In this document: in pieces, positions 25,546 through 36,009 of the stretch
How the letters are laid out: the number at the start of each line of letters is the position of its first letter
Numbering within the stretch: position 1 is the stretch's first letter
Position numbers and translations under genes: made by a program
The notes under the pieces: generated by a model
Seen by the model: only the letters and a program-made list of their open reading frames with translations
Told to the model about the DNA's origin: nothing
Databases searched by the model: none
NCBI RefSeq assembly: GCF_003072645.1
Contig: NZ_CP028897.1
Location: 695,658-759,657 of the forward strand
Reading direction: 5' to 3'
Source of the DNA: Dongshaea marina
Lineage (GTDB): Bacteria; Pseudomonadota; Gammaproteobacteria; Enterobacterales; Aeromonadaceae
DNA length: 64,000 nucleotides

Positions 25546-26442
25546 ATGAACAGGTGGTCTCAACATCAGGGGCTGCTGATCTCCGCTTTAGCCTTTATCT
25601 TCTGGGGATTGCTGCCGCTCTTCTATCAATATCTTGATGGTATCAATATTTGGGAGCTTTTGGCTCAGCGTTTGTTGTGGTCGGTGATCCTGTTTGAACT
25701 GATCTACCTTGCATTCGCTCCGCGACCGAGCTGGCAGCAGCTCAGAAACGATCCGGCTCAGCTGGGGTTGATGGTCGCGGCGGGGTGTATGATGACAGTG
25801 AGCTGGAGTGTATTTAGCTGGGCTCTGACTCATCAGCAGGTGCTGGCGGCGAGTCTGGGCTATTTCATGACCCCGCTGTTTAACATCGCCTTTGGAGTGC
25901 TTTTCTTCAAGGAGCGGCTGGTGTTGCAGAAGCTATTAGCCGTGATACTGGCGGTGACAGGGCTCATCTATATGCTGATCTCTTATGGCCAGCTCCCCCT
26001 GATCTCTTTGGTGATGGGAGGCTTTTTTGCCGTTTATGGCCTGATGAAAAAGAAGGTACGCTACCCCAACATGACCAGCCTGTATGTTGAGAATCTCTGT
26101 CTGCTTCCTTTTGCCGTTGGCTGGATGCTATGGATGGGCTGGAATCACCAGTATCAGTGGTTCTTTGAAGGGGACTGGTCGGTGCGTGGCTTGTTGATTC
26201 TCTGTGCTCCGATGACTCTGCTTCCGGTGCTGCTTTTTTCTATCGGGGTCAGGAAAACTCCGATGAGCACTGTGGGTCTGTTGCAGTATATCGAGCCCTC
26301 GCTGGCTTTTGTCCTGGCTATTTTTTGGTTCAAAGAGACGCCCGACGCGGTGCGCGAGGTGGGCTTTGCCTTTGTGTGGGCCGGACTTTTAGTATCACTG
26401 CTGCCGTTGTCGCGGTTGAGCCGTTTCAAGCTGCAACGCTAG
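25546..26442 (+). CDS. rarD: EamA-family transporter RarD
   Basis: The protein has 298 residues and ten hydrophobic segments. The N-terminus GLLISALAFIFWGLLPLFYQY and the SWSVFSWALTHQQVLAASLGYF block are characteristic of RarD, whose E. coli member is 296 residues long. Its substrate is not firmly known (reported links to chloramphenicol sensitivity in Pseudomonas). No operon partner. Confidence 0.92.
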   Translation: MNRWSQHQGLLISALAFIFWGLLPLFYQYLDGINIWELLAQRLLWSVILFELIYLAFAPRPSWQQLRNDPAQLGLMVAAGCMMTVSWSVFSWALTHQQVLAASLGYFMTPLFNIAFGVLFFKERLVLQKLLAVILAVTGLIYMLISYGQLPLISLVMGGFFAVYGLMKKKVRYPNMTSLYVENLCLLPFAVGWMLWMGWNHQYQWFFEGDWSVRGLLILCAPMTLLPVLLFSIGVRKTPMSTVGLLQYIEPSLAFVLAIFWFKETPDAVREVGFAFVWAGLLVSLLPLSRLSRFKLQR

Positions 26443-26513
26443 CTCTGCCCTGTTTGATGACTGGGTGGACAGGGCTGATATTTCTGCTTTGAAATGAGCA
26501 TCCTTTACTGAGC

Positions 26514-27458
26514 CTAATACCCCCGATGAAAGTCGATCTGGTAATCCAGCGGCGTATCATTGATATAGTGCAGATAGTTGCGGGTAAATATGGTGGTCAC
26601 CTCCTCCGGGAAGCTATAGGCTGAGATGTGCGGGGTGATGATGAGATTCGGAATGCTCCATAGCGGGCTTTGTGAGGGCAGAGGTTCCTGTTCAAACACA
26701 TCCAGAATGGCGGCTCCCAGATGGCCGTCATTCATCACCTCAATCAGTGCCTGAGTATCTATGGTGCTGCCTCGTCCCACGTTAAACAAGATGGCATTTG
26801 GCTTACATAGCCGCAGCTGTTTCTCGCCCAGCATGTGATAGGTTTTTGGAGTTGCCGGCAGGGTATTGATGATCACATCAACCTGGGGGAGCACCTTGTC
26901 CAGAGCCTCGGTGTTGTAGATTCGATCGAATCGGTCTGAGTGACGACCACTTTGATTGATCCCAAGGGTCTTCATCCCAAAATGCTTGGCCGTCGCGGCT
27001 ACATGTTGGCCAATGGTTCCGGTTCCCAGCAGCAGCATGGTTTTGCCGTGCAGGTGGCTATAGAGAATCGGGTGCCAGCGTTTCTTGCGTTGTTGCTCCC
27101 GATACAGGGAGAGGTGACGGTTCAGCCCGAGTAACTGGGCAAACACATACTCAGACATTGGGGGGCCAAAGATGTGTCTGACATTGGTCAACTGATAATC
27201 TTGACGCATCTTGGGTTGAAGCAGGGCATCGACACCGGCATGAGAGGATTGCACCCACTTAAGAGCGGGTGCATCATCGATGATCTTGGCGATTTCGGGG
27301 GGATCTCCGAGAATAATCTCGGCCTGGCCGGCTTTCTCTCTGGCATCCATGGGATCATCGGCTCTGAGGATCTGTAGATCGGGAAGCGATTGCTGACCGA
27401 TCAGATATTCATATTGGGAGTTATCCTGGCTTAACAGCAGTAATATGTGATTGGTCAT
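26514..27458 (-). CDS. D-2-hydroxyacid dehydrogenase, glyoxylate/hydroxypyruvate reductase A-like
   Basis: The protein has 314 residues. It carries the NAD(P)-binding motif LLLGTGTIGQHVA at about 135-147. The catalytic set is visible: Arg in NVGRGSTID, Glu in DVFEQEPLP and His in ITPHISA. Closest in pattern to GhrA (312 residues), which reduces glyoxylate and hydroxypyruvate, but the substrate cannot be assigned from sequence alone. Confidence 0.88.
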   Translation of the reverse strand: MTNHILLLLSQDNSQYEYLIGQQSLPDLQILRADDPMDAREKAGQAEIILGDPPEIAKIIDDAPALKWVQSSHAGVDALLQPKMRQDYQLTNVRHIFGPPMSEYVFAQLLGLNRHLSLYREQQRKKRWHPILYSHLHGKTMLLLGTGTIGQHVAATAKHFGMKTLGINQSGRHSDRFDRIYNTEALDKVLPQVDVIINTLPATPKTYHMLGEKQLRLCKPNAILFNVGRGSTIDTQALIEVMNDGHLGAAILDVFEQEPLPSQSPLWSIPNLIITPHISAYSFPEEVTTIFTRNYLHYINDTPLDYQIDFHRGY

Positions 27459-27702
27459 TGGCTATCTTCCTCATGCCGAGCGGTTGGATCCCTTCAACGA
27501 TACGCAGTGACTCTCACAGTTCACCTCACTCTTAACGTTACCATGTGGAGCTTTATTCGGGTAATTGATTCACTCAATATTTGTGGGTGAGCTCCCCATT
27601 TGGCTACTTCGGCAAATAAAGTTACCCACAATCCCTTAGAATGATTCTCCTGGCTTCGGCCATCGGCTACAATCGGGAAAATTTGCCAAGAGATAACAAA
27701 CC

Positions 27703-28284
27703 GTGTTTGGTGATAAGTTTTATAAAAAACTCAATAAGTTGATGCCCTGGCAGCAAACCCTGTTTTCACTGGCATTGGCAGAGAGGATGTATCCTAACTA
27801 TCAGCTGTTCTCGGAGGCCTGCGATTTTGGACAGGCTCAGAAGCTTCGCCTTGCACTGGATACCATGTGGCAATACCTGGTTCAGCGCTCAATGCAGGTT
27901 GATCTATCGGCTCAGCTTGAGGAGGTTGAATCACAGATCCCTGAGCCACAGAAGTTTGATAGCTATGGGGTGTATCCCGCTATCGATGCCTGTGTCGCCC
28001 TGTGCTCAGCATACAACTCGGTGGTTTGCCGGATCGGTGATGAGGCTGAGGAGGCATCTAAGGTTTCATTAAATTGTGTGGCGGGCTTTGTGGAGCTGCT
28101 TGCTGAGCGAGAGCTCAGTGAGGAGGAGCTCTATGAGCAGGAGCTGGTCGAGCAGGAGATGGAGTTCCAGGTTGAGCTGCTGCAGCGAGTGGCCCAACCT
28201 CGCGACGAAAAGGTGATTGAAGGGATCCGTGAGCTTGCAACGGCACAGGGAGTCAGTAACCTTGGGATCTCCCTTGATAGCTGA
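27703..28284 (+). CDS. yjaG: YjaG family protein (DUF416)
   Basis: The protein has 193 residues, the family length (E. coli YjaG 196). The opening motif LMPWQQTLFSLALAERMYPNY is diagnostic. Function unknown. Start: GTG at 27703 (MFGDKFYKKL) with a weak AAGAGA site. It is immediately upstream of hupA, the same order as in E. coli and most Enterobacterales and Vibrionales. Confidence 0.92.
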   Translation: MFGDKFYKKLNKLMPWQQTLFSLALAERMYPNYQLFSEACDFGQAQKLRLALDTMWQYLVQRSMQVDLSAQLEEVESQIPEPQKFDSYGVYPAIDACVALCSAYNSVVCRIGDEAEEASKVSLNCVAGFVELLAERELSEEELYEQELVEQEMEFQVELLQRVAQPRDEKVIEGIRELATAQGVSNLGISLDS

Positions 28285-28448
28285 CAATGCACATTTTTTC
28301 CCGGATTAAGGGATAAATGTGCTGTTTTTCACAGATTTTGGCAGAAGGCCGCGCATTGGTTATTGATCTTCCATCAACCTTTTGCCAGCATGGAGCTCAT
28401 GTATGTTGAGCTATCTCTAGAAGTTCGTTAAACCAGAAAGGAAATCGT

Positions 28449-28721
28449 ATGAATAAAACTCAACTGGTAGATGTGATTGCTGCGAAAGCGGATATGAGCA
28501 AAGTCCAGGCTAAAGCAGCATTAGAAGAGATCCTTGAGGGTATTACTGCCAGCTTGCGTGATGGTGAACCTGTGCAGCTGATCGGTTTTGGTACCTTCAA
28601 AATCAATCATCGTCCAGAGCGTACCGGCCGTAACCCCCAAACCGGTGCTGAGATCAAAATTGCCGCTGCAAATGTGCCTTCATTTGTCGCAGGCAAGGCG
28701 CTGAAAGACGCTGTAAAGTAA
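28449..28721 (+). CDS. hupA: DNA-binding protein HU-alpha
   Basis: HU is a nucleoid protein that bends DNA. It has 90 residues, exactly the family length. [18 protein letters not shown] at the N-terminus and the DNA-intercalating arm [21 protein letters not shown] are clear. The ribosome-binding site AAAGGAAA lies just before ATG 28449. A GC-rich imperfect stem (GGGAGCTGCC / GGCGGCTCCT) follows the stop and may terminate transcription. Confidence 0.97.
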   Translation: MNKTQLVDVIAAKADMSKVQAKAALEEILEGITASLRDGEPVQLIGFGTFKINHRPERTGRNPQTGAEIKIAAANVPSFVAGKALKDAVK

Positions 28722-28826
28722 CCTCTCCCGGGAGCTGCCCCCAAGGTGGCGGCTCCTGTTCTCATCACATAACTTCAGCTGATATACTTAAGTAGGTGTT
28801 GGTACCAAATTAATTGAGGAGGTGCC

Positions 28827-29243
28827 ATGAGTACTCAGGCTATTCGGCAAATTGCTTTTCCCTGGGGGCCAGCAAAAGGACTCGACTCTGGACTATCCCT
28901 CAATGAACTTCATCAGCGTATCTGGGAAGGTGAGCTGCATATTACTTTGGGCCGCCCGGCCAGCCATTCCAGTTACCCACTTTCTATCTGTCGCCTGACC
29001 TTTCGTAAGGTGTTTTCACATCGCTTGCTTGAGGAGGGTGAACTCTTTATCCCCTATGATGAGCAGATGCTGGAGAACGTGGTACAGCTGATCGCCCCAT
29101 CCAGCTACCTGGCCTGGTTCCACCTGCAGACCGAGGGACTGCATCTGGGTGAGCCGATTCATCACTACACGGTTCGAACCTGGGATTACCGGGTGGATGT
29201 CCTGACCAGCGATCCCCCTAAACTGGAGATGCTGCAGGAGTAA
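28827..29243 (+). CDS. Hypothetical protein, 138 residues
   Basis: A soluble protein with no signal peptide. The good ribosome-binding site TGAGGAGGTGCC precedes ATG 28827. It is rich in aromatic residues and His, with strand-like blocks (SYPLSICRLTFRKVFSHRLL, YLAWFHLQTEGLHLGE, YTVRTWDYRVDVL). No family is recognised. It lies downstream of hupA with a short gap and is followed by a strong hairpin, so it is likely an independent unit or the tail of hupA. Confidence 0.75.
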   Translation: MSTQAIRQIAFPWGPAKGLDSGLSLNELHQRIWEGELHITLGRPASHSSYPLSICRLTFRKVFSHRLLEEGELFIPYDEQMLENVVQLIAPSSYLAWFHLQTEGLHLGEPIHHYTVRTWDYRVDVLTSDPPKLEMLQE

Positions 29244-29289
29244 AACCCTGTGACCCCGAAAGAGGGAAGAGAAGGGATCCAATCCATCA

Positions 29290-29334
29290 GCAGCCACTGT
29301 GCCTATGAAGTGCACAGCGGCTGCGTTCGTTTTC
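29290..29334 (+). terminator. Terminator-like hairpin after the 138-residue gene
   Basis: Imperfect stem GCAGCC-CTGTGC / GCACAG-GGCTGC with a 9-nt loop, then GTTCGTTTT. The T tail is interrupted. Confidence 0.6.
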
Positions 29335-29379
29335 GGATGATTTTATGATCCCAGCCGCTCCAATCAGCCCAAGGCCGTT

Positions 29380-29880
29380 TCAGTGGTGATGCATCCTGGC
29401 ACTGACATCCACATAGTGAACCCCGCCCGAAAACAGCCTGGGTAGCGCAAGCCGGATATAGTCCAGGATGTTCATCTGGATCGCTTCCTGGTGGTTTCCG
29501 GCATTAAACCACAGCTGTTTCTGATCCAGCAGATCGCTGGAGAGATAGGTCGGAATATTAAACAGATGGCCAAAGGGGGGCATGGCTCCGGGCTCACACT
29601 GTTCGAACAAGCCAGCCAGTTGATATTCAGGGACCAGATCCAGCTCATCGAACTCTAACGAGCGGGCGAGAGGGCGCAGCTGCAAGATGGCATTGGCAGG
29701 CACCACCACCATCACAAGCTCACGGCGATGACAGCGCAGGATCACCGTCTTGGCGAAGGCATGACTGTCGATATGGATATCCTGAGCGGTCTGCTGAGAG
29801 GTATAACTGGGGTGGTGATGATAGATCCCGTAAGGGATCTCAGCTTCGTTGAGCAGGCGATAGAGCTGTGACTGGATCAT
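29380..29880 (-). CDS. YbaK/EbsC-family aminoacyl-tRNA deacylase-like protein
   Basis: The protein has 166 residues. The family fold is visible in AKTVILRCHRRELVMVVVPA (about residues 42-61) and GAMPPFGHLFNIPTYLSSDLL (about 98-118), the latter being the conserved G-x-P-P-F/L-G loop. Members hydrolyse mischarged tRNAs (Cys-tRNA-Pro or Ala-tRNA-Pro). Which one is not decidable here. Pattern is closer to the ProXp-ala/YeaK side than to YbaK itself (uncertain). Confidence 0.85.
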   Translation of the reverse strand: MIQSQLYRLLNEAEIPYGIYHHHPSYTSQQTAQDIHIDSHAFAKTVILRCHRRELVMVVVPANAILQLRPLARSLEFDELDLVPEYQLAGLFEQCEPGAMPPFGHLFNIPTYLSSDLLDQKQLWFNAGNHQEAIQMNILDYIRLALPRLFSGGVHYVDVSARMHHH

Positions 29881-29962
29881 GGCAGACTCCGGACGAGGGT
29901 CTCTACCACAAGTTTAGCTGGTGGGAGGGGAGATGCAGCCCCGTAGGGCTGCAAAGAGTGGC

Positions 29963-31252
29963 CTAGGAGTGAAGAGGCGCTTTTACCGCATGATATCCGA
30001 TATCGGTTCGATAACAGGTGTCTGTCCAGCTGATTTGACTGACAGCCTGGTAGGCCTGCTGCTGGGCCTCAAGCATGGTCTCAGCCATTGCGGTCACACA
30101 GAGCACACGTCCACCCTTGTTGACGACTTCGCCCTGCTCCAGGGTGGTTCCGGCATGAAACACCTTGGCCACAGAGGCTGGCACCTGATCCAGCCCCTGA
30201 ATCGGGTAGCCGCTCTGGTAAGCATAGGGGTAGCCGCCGCTGGCCATCACCACCCCAAGGGCCGGGCGGGGATCAAACTCCATGGTTTGCTCTCCCAGGG
30301 TTTGAGAGGTGGCGGCCAGGCACAAACTTGCAAGATCGGAGCGCATCCGGGTCAGCAGAGGCTGGGTCTCAGGATCGCCGAGACGGCAATTAAACTCCAG
30401 CACCTTAAGGTCTCCATCCGGGCTTATCATCAGTCCCGCGTAGAGGAAACCGGTATAGGGAATACCATCTTTCTCCATACCGTGCAGGGTTGGCCAGATC
30501 ACCTGCTCCATCACTTTTTGATGAAGCTCAGGAGTGACGATGGCCGCAGGAGAGCAGGCTCCCATTCCACCGGTATTGGGGCCGGTATCACCATCACCCA
30601 GCGCCTTGTGATCCTGGCTGGTGGCCAGAGGCAGGACGCTTTTGCCATCACACATCACGATGAAGGAGGCTTCCTCACCATGCAGGAACTCCTCGATGAC
30701 GATGCGGGCACCGGCTTCGGCAAAGCGGTTCAGGCTCAGCATGTCATCAATCGCCTGAAACGCCTGTTGCTGGTCCTGGGCGATGATCACTCCCTTACCG
30801 GCAGCCAGGCCATCGGCCTTGATCACCACAGGATAGCCCAGGCTGTCCGCATACTCTTTGGCAGGGGCAACCTTGGTGAAGGTCTGGTAAGCGGCGGTTG
30901 GGATCCCATGGCGCGCCAGGAAAGCCTTGCTGTAGGCCTTAGAGCCCTCCAGTTGAGCCGCCTGTTGGCTGGGGCCAAAAATGGCCAGCCCCGTCTCCTG
31001 GAAGCGATCGACTATCCCTTTCACCAGAGGAGCCTCGGGACCGACTATGGTCAGATCGATGGCTTGCTGTTTGGCAAACTCCAGCAGGCCATTGATATCT
31101 GTATCTGAGATGGCCACATTTTCTACACCGGCCTCCAGAGCAGTACCGGCATTACCGGGAGCCACAAATACATCTGTGACCTTGGCAGACTGACGAACTT
31201 TCCAGGCAATGGCGTGTTCACGGCCACCACCACCGACGATCAATACTTTCAT
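29963..31252 (-). CDS. purD: Phosphoribosylamine-glycine ligase
   Basis: PurD joins glycine to phosphoribosylamine in purine synthesis. Length is 429 (E. coli 429). The N-terminal MKVLIVGGGGREHAIAWK, the ATP-grasp segments VIKADGLAAGKGVIIA and the family signature FNCRLGDPETQ are clear. It is encoded directly after purH (11 nt gap) on the minus strand, the purHD operon. Confidence 0.97.
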   Translation of the reverse strand: MKVLIVGGGGREHAIAWKVRQSAKVTDVFVAPGNAGTALEAGVENVAISDTDINGLLEFAKQQAIDLTIVGPEAPLVKGIVDRFQETGLAIFGPSQQAAQLEGSKAYSKAFLARHGIPTAAYQTFTKVAPAKEYADSLGYPVVIKADGLAAGKGVIIAQDQQQAFQAIDDMLSLNRFAEAGARIVIEEFLHGEEASFIVMCDGKSVLPLATSQDHKALGDGDTGPNTGGMGACSPAAIVTPELHQKVMEQVIWPTLHGMEKDGIPYTGFLYAGLMISPDGDLKVLEFNCRLGDPETQPLLTRMRSDLASLCLAATSQTLGEQTMEFDPRPALGVVMASGGYPYAYQSGYPIQGLDQVPASVAKVFHAGTTLEQGEVVNKGGRVLCVTAMAETMLEAQQQAYQAVSQISWTDTCYRTDIGYHAVKAPLHS

Positions 31253-31263
31253 AATGACTCCAA

Positions 31264-32826
31264 TTAGTGACGGAAGTGACGAACTCCGGTGAGAACCATG
31301 GTCATGTCGTGCTCATCGGCTGCGGCGATGATCTCTTCATCACGAATCGATCCGCCTGGCTGGATGATGCATTTGATCCCGGCTTCGGCTGCCGCATCGA
31401 TGCCATCGCGAAACGGGAAGAAGGCATCGGATGCCATGACGGCTCCTGTGATGTCAAGCTTCTCTTCGGCGGCTTTCATCGAGGCGATCTTCGCAGAGAA
31501 CACCCGGCTCATCTGGCCGGCACCCACACCCAGCGCCTGGCCATCTTTGGCATAGACGATGGCATTGGATTTGACGTACTTCACCAGTTTCCAGCTGAAC
31601 ATCAGATCCTCAAGCTCCTGCTCGGTTGGCTGACGCTTGCTGACTATGGTCAGGTCGTCACGGGTGACCACCTTGAGATCACTGTCCTGCAGCAGGATAC
31701 CGCCACGGACTTGCTTGATGTCGCGTCCCGACTCAGGCTGGCTGATAGGCCCACAGGCAAGAACCCGCAGGTTGGGCTTGGCGGTCAGCAGTTTTGCTGC
31801 TTCATCCTGGATACTTGGTGCCACTATCACTTCAGCAAACTGGTTATCCATGATGGTTTGGGCTGTCTTGGCATCCAGCTCGCGGTTAAATGCGATGATC
31901 CCGCCAAACGCCGAGGTTGGGTCGGTGGCAAACGCCTTCTGATAGGCTTCACAGACGCTGTCTGCAATGGCGACCCCACAGGGGTTGGCATGCTTGACGA
32001 TGACACAGGCCGCTTGCTGATACTCACTGACACAACACAGGGCCGCATCGGCATCGGCGATGTTGTTGTAGGAGAGCTCTTTGCCCTGCAGCTGAGTGGA
32101 GCTGGCGATGGTGCCGGTCTGCTGGCCGTTATCCCGATAAAAAGCGGCCTGCTGGTGGCTGTTCTCACCGTAGCGCAGATCCATCTTTTTCTCGAATTGG
32201 CAGCTCAGAGTCTGGGGGAACTCGGGGGCTTCTTCGAGTTGCTGCTCAAGGTACTGAGCAATCATGCTGTCGTAGGCTGCGGTGTGAGCAAAGGCGCGCT
32301 GGGCGAGCTTGAAGCGAGTTGGGGCCGTGATGGCTTGTTGCTGTTTCAGCTCTTCGAGGATGAGAGGGTAGTCGCTTGGGGAGACGACAACGCTGACATC
32401 GCGGTGGTTTTTCGCTGCGGAGCGGATCATGGTTGGGCCACCGATATCGATATTTTCAATCGCATCGCTCAGGGTGCAGCCAGGCTGGCGGATGGTTTGG
32501 GCAAAGGGGTAGAGATTGACGACAACCAGGTCGATGGGAAGGATATGATGCTCCTCCATCACTGCTTCATCCTGGCCTCGGCGTCCGAGTATGCCACCGT
32601 GAACAATGGGGTGCAGAGTCTTGACGCGCCCAGCCATGATCTCCGGATGGCCGGTGAGCTCTGAAACATCTTTTACCGCAATACCTTGCTCGCGCAGAAG
32701 TTTGGCTGTGCCTCCGGTTGAAATCAGCTCAACCTGGCTGGCCTGGAGCGCTTGTGCAAGCTCAATGATGCCACTTTTGTCTGAAACGCTGAGTAGTGCA
32801 CGACGTATGGGGCGATTGTTGTCCAT
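31264..32826 (-). CDS. purH: Bifunctional AICAR formyltransferase/IMP cyclohydrolase
   Basis: PurH performs the last two steps of IMP synthesis. Length is 520 (E. coli 529). The N-terminal cyclohydrolase domain has [17 protein letters not shown] and [10 protein letters not shown]. The C-terminal transformylase domain has [14 protein letters not shown] and ends with [10 protein letters not shown], the typical tail. The upstream region has a TAGAAT box and a small AAACTCA / TGAGTTT inverted repeat; a PurR operator is plausible but not clearly readable. Confidence 0.97.
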   Translation of the reverse strand: MDNNRPIRRALLSVSDKSGIIELAQALQASQVELISTGGTAKLLREQGIAVKDVSELTGHPEIMAGRVKTLHPIVHGGILGRRGQDEAVMEEHHILPIDLVVVNLYPFAQTIRQPGCTLSDAIENIDIGGPTMIRSAAKNHRDVSVVVSPSDYPLILEELKQQQAITAPTRFKLAQRAFAHTAAYDSMIAQYLEQQLEEAPEFPQTLSCQFEKKMDLRYGENSHQQAAFYRDNGQQTGTIASSTQLQGKELSYNNIADADAALCCVSEYQQAACVIVKHANPCGVAIADSVCEAYQKAFATDPTSAFGGIIAFNRELDAKTAQTIMDNQFAEVIVAPSIQDEAAKLLTAKPNLRVLACGPISQPESGRDIKQVRGGILLQDSDLKVVTRDDLTIVSKRQPTEQELEDLMFSWKLVKYVKSNAIVYAKDGQALGVGAGQMSRVFSAKIASMKAAEEKLDITGAVMASDAFFPFRDGIDAAAEAGIKCIIQPGGSIRDEEIIAAADEHDMTMVLTGVRHFRH

Positions 32827-33018
32827 TGCCTGTTGTTTCCTCGTTTTTGGGGGGATATTTCGCGAAACTCACTCGAAAATAAATGAGTTTGGCGGAAACC
32901 TCCCCGCGAGGTTGGGCAATTCTACCCTAATTGCCGGGAAATGATAAGCCGAGCTGGCGGAGTTTTATGGAGGGATTCGGGCGAGCCGCCATGGGGCTGC
33001 CCGTGCGATGGTGGTTAC

Positions 33019-34340
33019 TCAGGCAAGCCAGGGACGAGCCCAGTAGATCTGCCACTGTGGTTCGTCTGCGTTTGGAGCTCCGGCCCTGGTGACAAAGGTT
33101 CCGAGGGCGGCGATCAGGGTCTCACCATAATAGAGCAGCGGGATCCTGTCTCTTTGCCAGGGGGGATCCCAAACTCCTGCCAAAGTTTCTTCAGCTGACG
33201 TGAGCCGTTGCGCCCGATGATGTTGAGTTTGCCTGGTGCCGCCCCAAAGCGTACGCTCACCGGCTCATCTGCTTTTGGGGCTCGCAGGTTGATCCCCTCG
33301 ACATGGGGGTGGATCCTGCCTAGCCCATCGGGCAGGCTAAGGGGGTGTGTCGTGTCCCATGTCAGGGATTTCCCACGCAGGGAGGCAAATTCTGGCAGCA
33401 GGTAGAGACGGTCCCGGTAGCGGCGGATCTGCCAGGGGGGCAGGTGCATCCTGGGATCGGCATCCTCACGGCTCAGGGCGATCTCATTCCATAATGTACT
33501 CAGTTGCTCCCGGGTGGGCATCAGACTGTTGTGACAGGCGAACCAGCGGCGGAGCAGGGCGCGGCGCTTGATCGCCGAGAGTTTCTGCAGGCCACTGATG
33601 GAGATCGCTTCATTCTCATCCTGTAGCTGCTGCAGCGAGTCCTGGAGAAGCTCATCGAGTAGCTCCTCCTGTTCGGCGCAGAGCATGGCGCTGCGGGCGG
33701 TCATTCTGGCAAAGTGAGGCCAGCGTTCACGCAGCAGCGGGGTAACTTTAAGGCGCAGAAAGTTACGATCAAATCTATCTTGCTGATTACTCTCATCCTC
33801 TACCCAGTCAAAATGATGCTGATGGGCGTAAGCTTCGATCTGTTGACGGCTCACATGGATCAGTGGGCGGACGATATGACCGCGTTGATAGGGCATGCGT
33901 GGTGCCATGGCGGCGAGTCCTGCCGGGCCACTGCCCCGTTTGAGAGCCAGCAAAAAGGTCTCTGCCTGATCATCCTGATGCTGAGCGACGGCCAGGGTTT
34001 CACCGGGCTGGATGATAGAGTTGATCGCCTGGTAACGGGCGTTGCGGGCCGAGGCCTCCAGGCTCACCTGATCCAGGGGAACTTCGACATGGACTATATG
34101 CAGGGGAACCTTCCAGGCGTCACACAGCCGCTGGCAGCTCTTGGCCCAGGCATCGGCATTCTCACTTAGTCCGTGGTGGATGTGAATCGCCCGGAGCTTA
34201 AGGTCAAAGCATCTGTCTCTGAGCTGAGTCAGCAGGTGCAGCAGAACGGTTGAATCAACCCCGCCACTGTAGGCAACTAAAATCTGTTTATCGGTTCCCA
34301 CGCTCTGTGAGACCAGGGAAAGTAGGTGATCCTGCTCCAT
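33019..34340 (-). pseudogene. tilS: tRNA(Ile)-lysidine synthase TilS, interrupted by a one-base deletion
   Basis: TilS converts the wobble C of tRNA-Ile2 to lysidine and is essential. The PP-loop motif ILVAYSGGVDSTVLL is at residues 19-33, then VEDESNQQDRFDRNFLR. As written, the frame ends at 33114 after [12 protein letters not shown]. With one more C in the run on the minus strand (GGGGGG at 33160-33165 on the plus strand) it continues as [20 protein letters not shown] and ends [13 protein letters not shown] at 33019, giving 440 residues (E. coli 432). Start: ATG 34340 places the PP-loop as in the family. Earlier starts (34412, 34526) run through the lysS terminator. Because the gene is essential, a sequencing error is the likeliest cause. 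Confidence 0.85.
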
Positions 34341-34433
34341 ACGACTCGAATGCTCTTTGCTTGAATGGACAATAGGGGATCGGAAGATCCGATGCTGTGA
34401 GCATTTTTTCATAACCGACCCGGATTGCAAGAA

Positions 34434-34461
34434 TAAAAAAGGCCCGCACGGGGGCGGGCCT
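34434..34461 (-). terminator. Terminator of lysS
   Basis: On the minus strand: GGCCCGC / GCGGGCC, loop CCCCGT, then TTTTTT. It lies about 25 nt after the lysS stop. Confidence 0.9.
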
Positions 34462-34485
34462 TCAGTTCCGACAGATATCGGATGA

Positions 34486-36009
34486 TTAGTTCTGTGGACG
34501 CAGAGTCGGGAACAGGATGACGTCACGAATGGTGTGGCTGTTGGTGAACAGCATCACCAGGCGATCGATACCGATACCCTCGCCAGCCGTTGGTGGCAAG
34601 CCGTGCTCCAGAGCGGTTACGAAGTCCTCATCGTAGAACATCGCTTCATCATCACCGGCATCTTTCTGAGCGGCCTGCTCACGGAAGCGTTCGGCCTGAT
34701 CTTCGGCATCGTTAAGCTCAGAGAAGCCGTTGGCGATCTCGCGGCCACCGATGAAGAACTCAAAGCGGTCGGTAACAAATGGGTTGTCATCGTTACGGCG
34801 AGCCAGCGGAGAGATCTCAGCAGGATACTCGGTGATGAAGGTTGGCTGGATCAGCTTATGCTCAACTGTCTCTTCGAAGATCTCGGTGATGAGACGTCCC
34901 AGTCCCCAGCTCTCCTGAGCCTCGATACCCAGCTTAGCCAGTGCTGCGGTCGCACCTTCGACGGTTTCAAGCTGCTCGGCTGTGATATCCGGGTTGTGCT
35001 CCAGAACCGAGTCCTTCATGGTCATGCGCGCAAACTTGGAGCCAAAGTCGAACTCAAGGTCGCCATAAGGAACCATGGTATTACCCAGTACATCCAGGGC
35101 CAGCTGACGCAGCAGATCTTCGGTAATATCCATCAGATCGTTGTAATCGGAGTAGGCCCAGTAGAACTCAAGCATGGTGAATTCAGGGTTGTGACGTGGT
35201 GAGATCCCCTCGTTACGGAAGTTACGGTTGATCTCGAATACTTTTTCGAAGCCACCAACGGTCAGGCGCTTCAGATAGAGCTCCGGAGCGATTCGCAGGT
35301 ACATCTGCAGATCCAGCGCGTTGTGATGGGTGATGAATGGACGCGCAGAAGCACCGCCCGGGATCAGCTGCATCATCGGCGTTTCAACTTCCATGAAGTC
35401 ACGCTTGTTGAAGAAGTTACGGATACCGGCGATCACCTTGGAGCGGATCTCAAAGGTACGGCGAGACTCTTCATTGGTGATCAGATCAAGATAACGCTGA
35501 CGATAGCGGGTTTCCTGATCAGACAGGCCATGGAACTTATCTGGCAGAGGACGCAGTGCCTTGGTTAGCAGCTGGATCGCGCTGACATGAACAGACAGCT
35601 CGCCGGTGTCACTCTTAAACAGAACCCCTTCGGCACCAACGATATCGCCAAGGTCCCACTTCTTGAATTGCTGGTTATAAAAACCTTCGGGCAGATCATC
35701 ACGGGTCACATATAGCTGAATGCGGCCACCCATGTCCTGGATAGTAGCGAAAGAGGCCTTACCCATGATCCGACGGCTCATGATGCGTCCGGCTATCTTT
35801 ACCTTATGCCCGATCTGCTCCAACTCCGGTTTGCTCTTGTCCCCAAACTGCTCGTGCAGTTCAGAAGAGATGCAATCACGGCGAAAATCGTTAGGGAAAG
35901 CTACACCCTGTTTTCGCAGCTCGGCCAGCTTGGCACGGCGCTGAGATAACTCGTTGTTTAGCTCAACCTGAAGATCATCGATAGAGGGAGTCTGGGTTTG
36001 ATCTGACAT
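34486..36009 (-). CDS. lysS: Lysyl-tRNA synthetase
   Basis: A class II aminoacyl-tRNA synthetase of 507 residues (E. coli LysS 505). The OB-fold anticodon-binding domain is at about 60-150 ([20 protein letters not shown]). Motif 2 is [20 protein letters not shown] and motif 3 [13 protein letters not shown] near the C-terminus. Good ribosome-binding site ATGGAGAAAAC before ATG 36009. The usual partner prfB is not upstream. Confidence 0.97.
   Translation of the reverse strand: MSDQTQTPSIDDLQVELNNELSQRRAKLAELRKQGVAFPNDFRRDCISSELHEQFGDKSKPELEQIGHKVKIAGRIMSRRIMGKASFATIQDMGGRIQLYVTRDDLPEGFYNQQFKKWDLGDIVGAEGVLFKSDTGELSVHVSAIQLLTKALRPLPDKFHGLSDQETRYRQRYLDLITNEESRRTFEIRSKVIAGIRNFFNKRDFMEVETPMMQLIPGGASARPFITHHNALDLQMYLRIAPELYLKRLTVGGFEKVFEINRNFRNEGISPRHNPEFTMLEFYWAYSDYNDLMDITEDLLRQLALDVLGNTMVPYGDLEFDFGSKFARMTMKDSVLEHNPDITAEQLETVEGATAALAKLGIEAQESWGLGRLITEIFEETVEHKLIQPTFITEYPAEISPLARRNDDNPFVTDRFEFFIGGREIANGFSELNDAEDQAERFREQAAQKDAGDDEAMFYDEDFVTALEHGLPPTAGEGIGIDRLVMLFTNSHTIRDVILFPTLRPQN

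Noticed and set aside
29921-31108. Open frame of 395 codons on the plus strand
   Set aside because: Antisense to purD, with a low-complexity His/Gly/Leu-rich product. A codon-bias shadow.
31267-32664. Long open frame (465 codons) on the plus strand
   Set aside because: It is fully antisense to purH, which has clear family motifs. The product shows no family resemblance; the open frame follows from the codon bias of purH.
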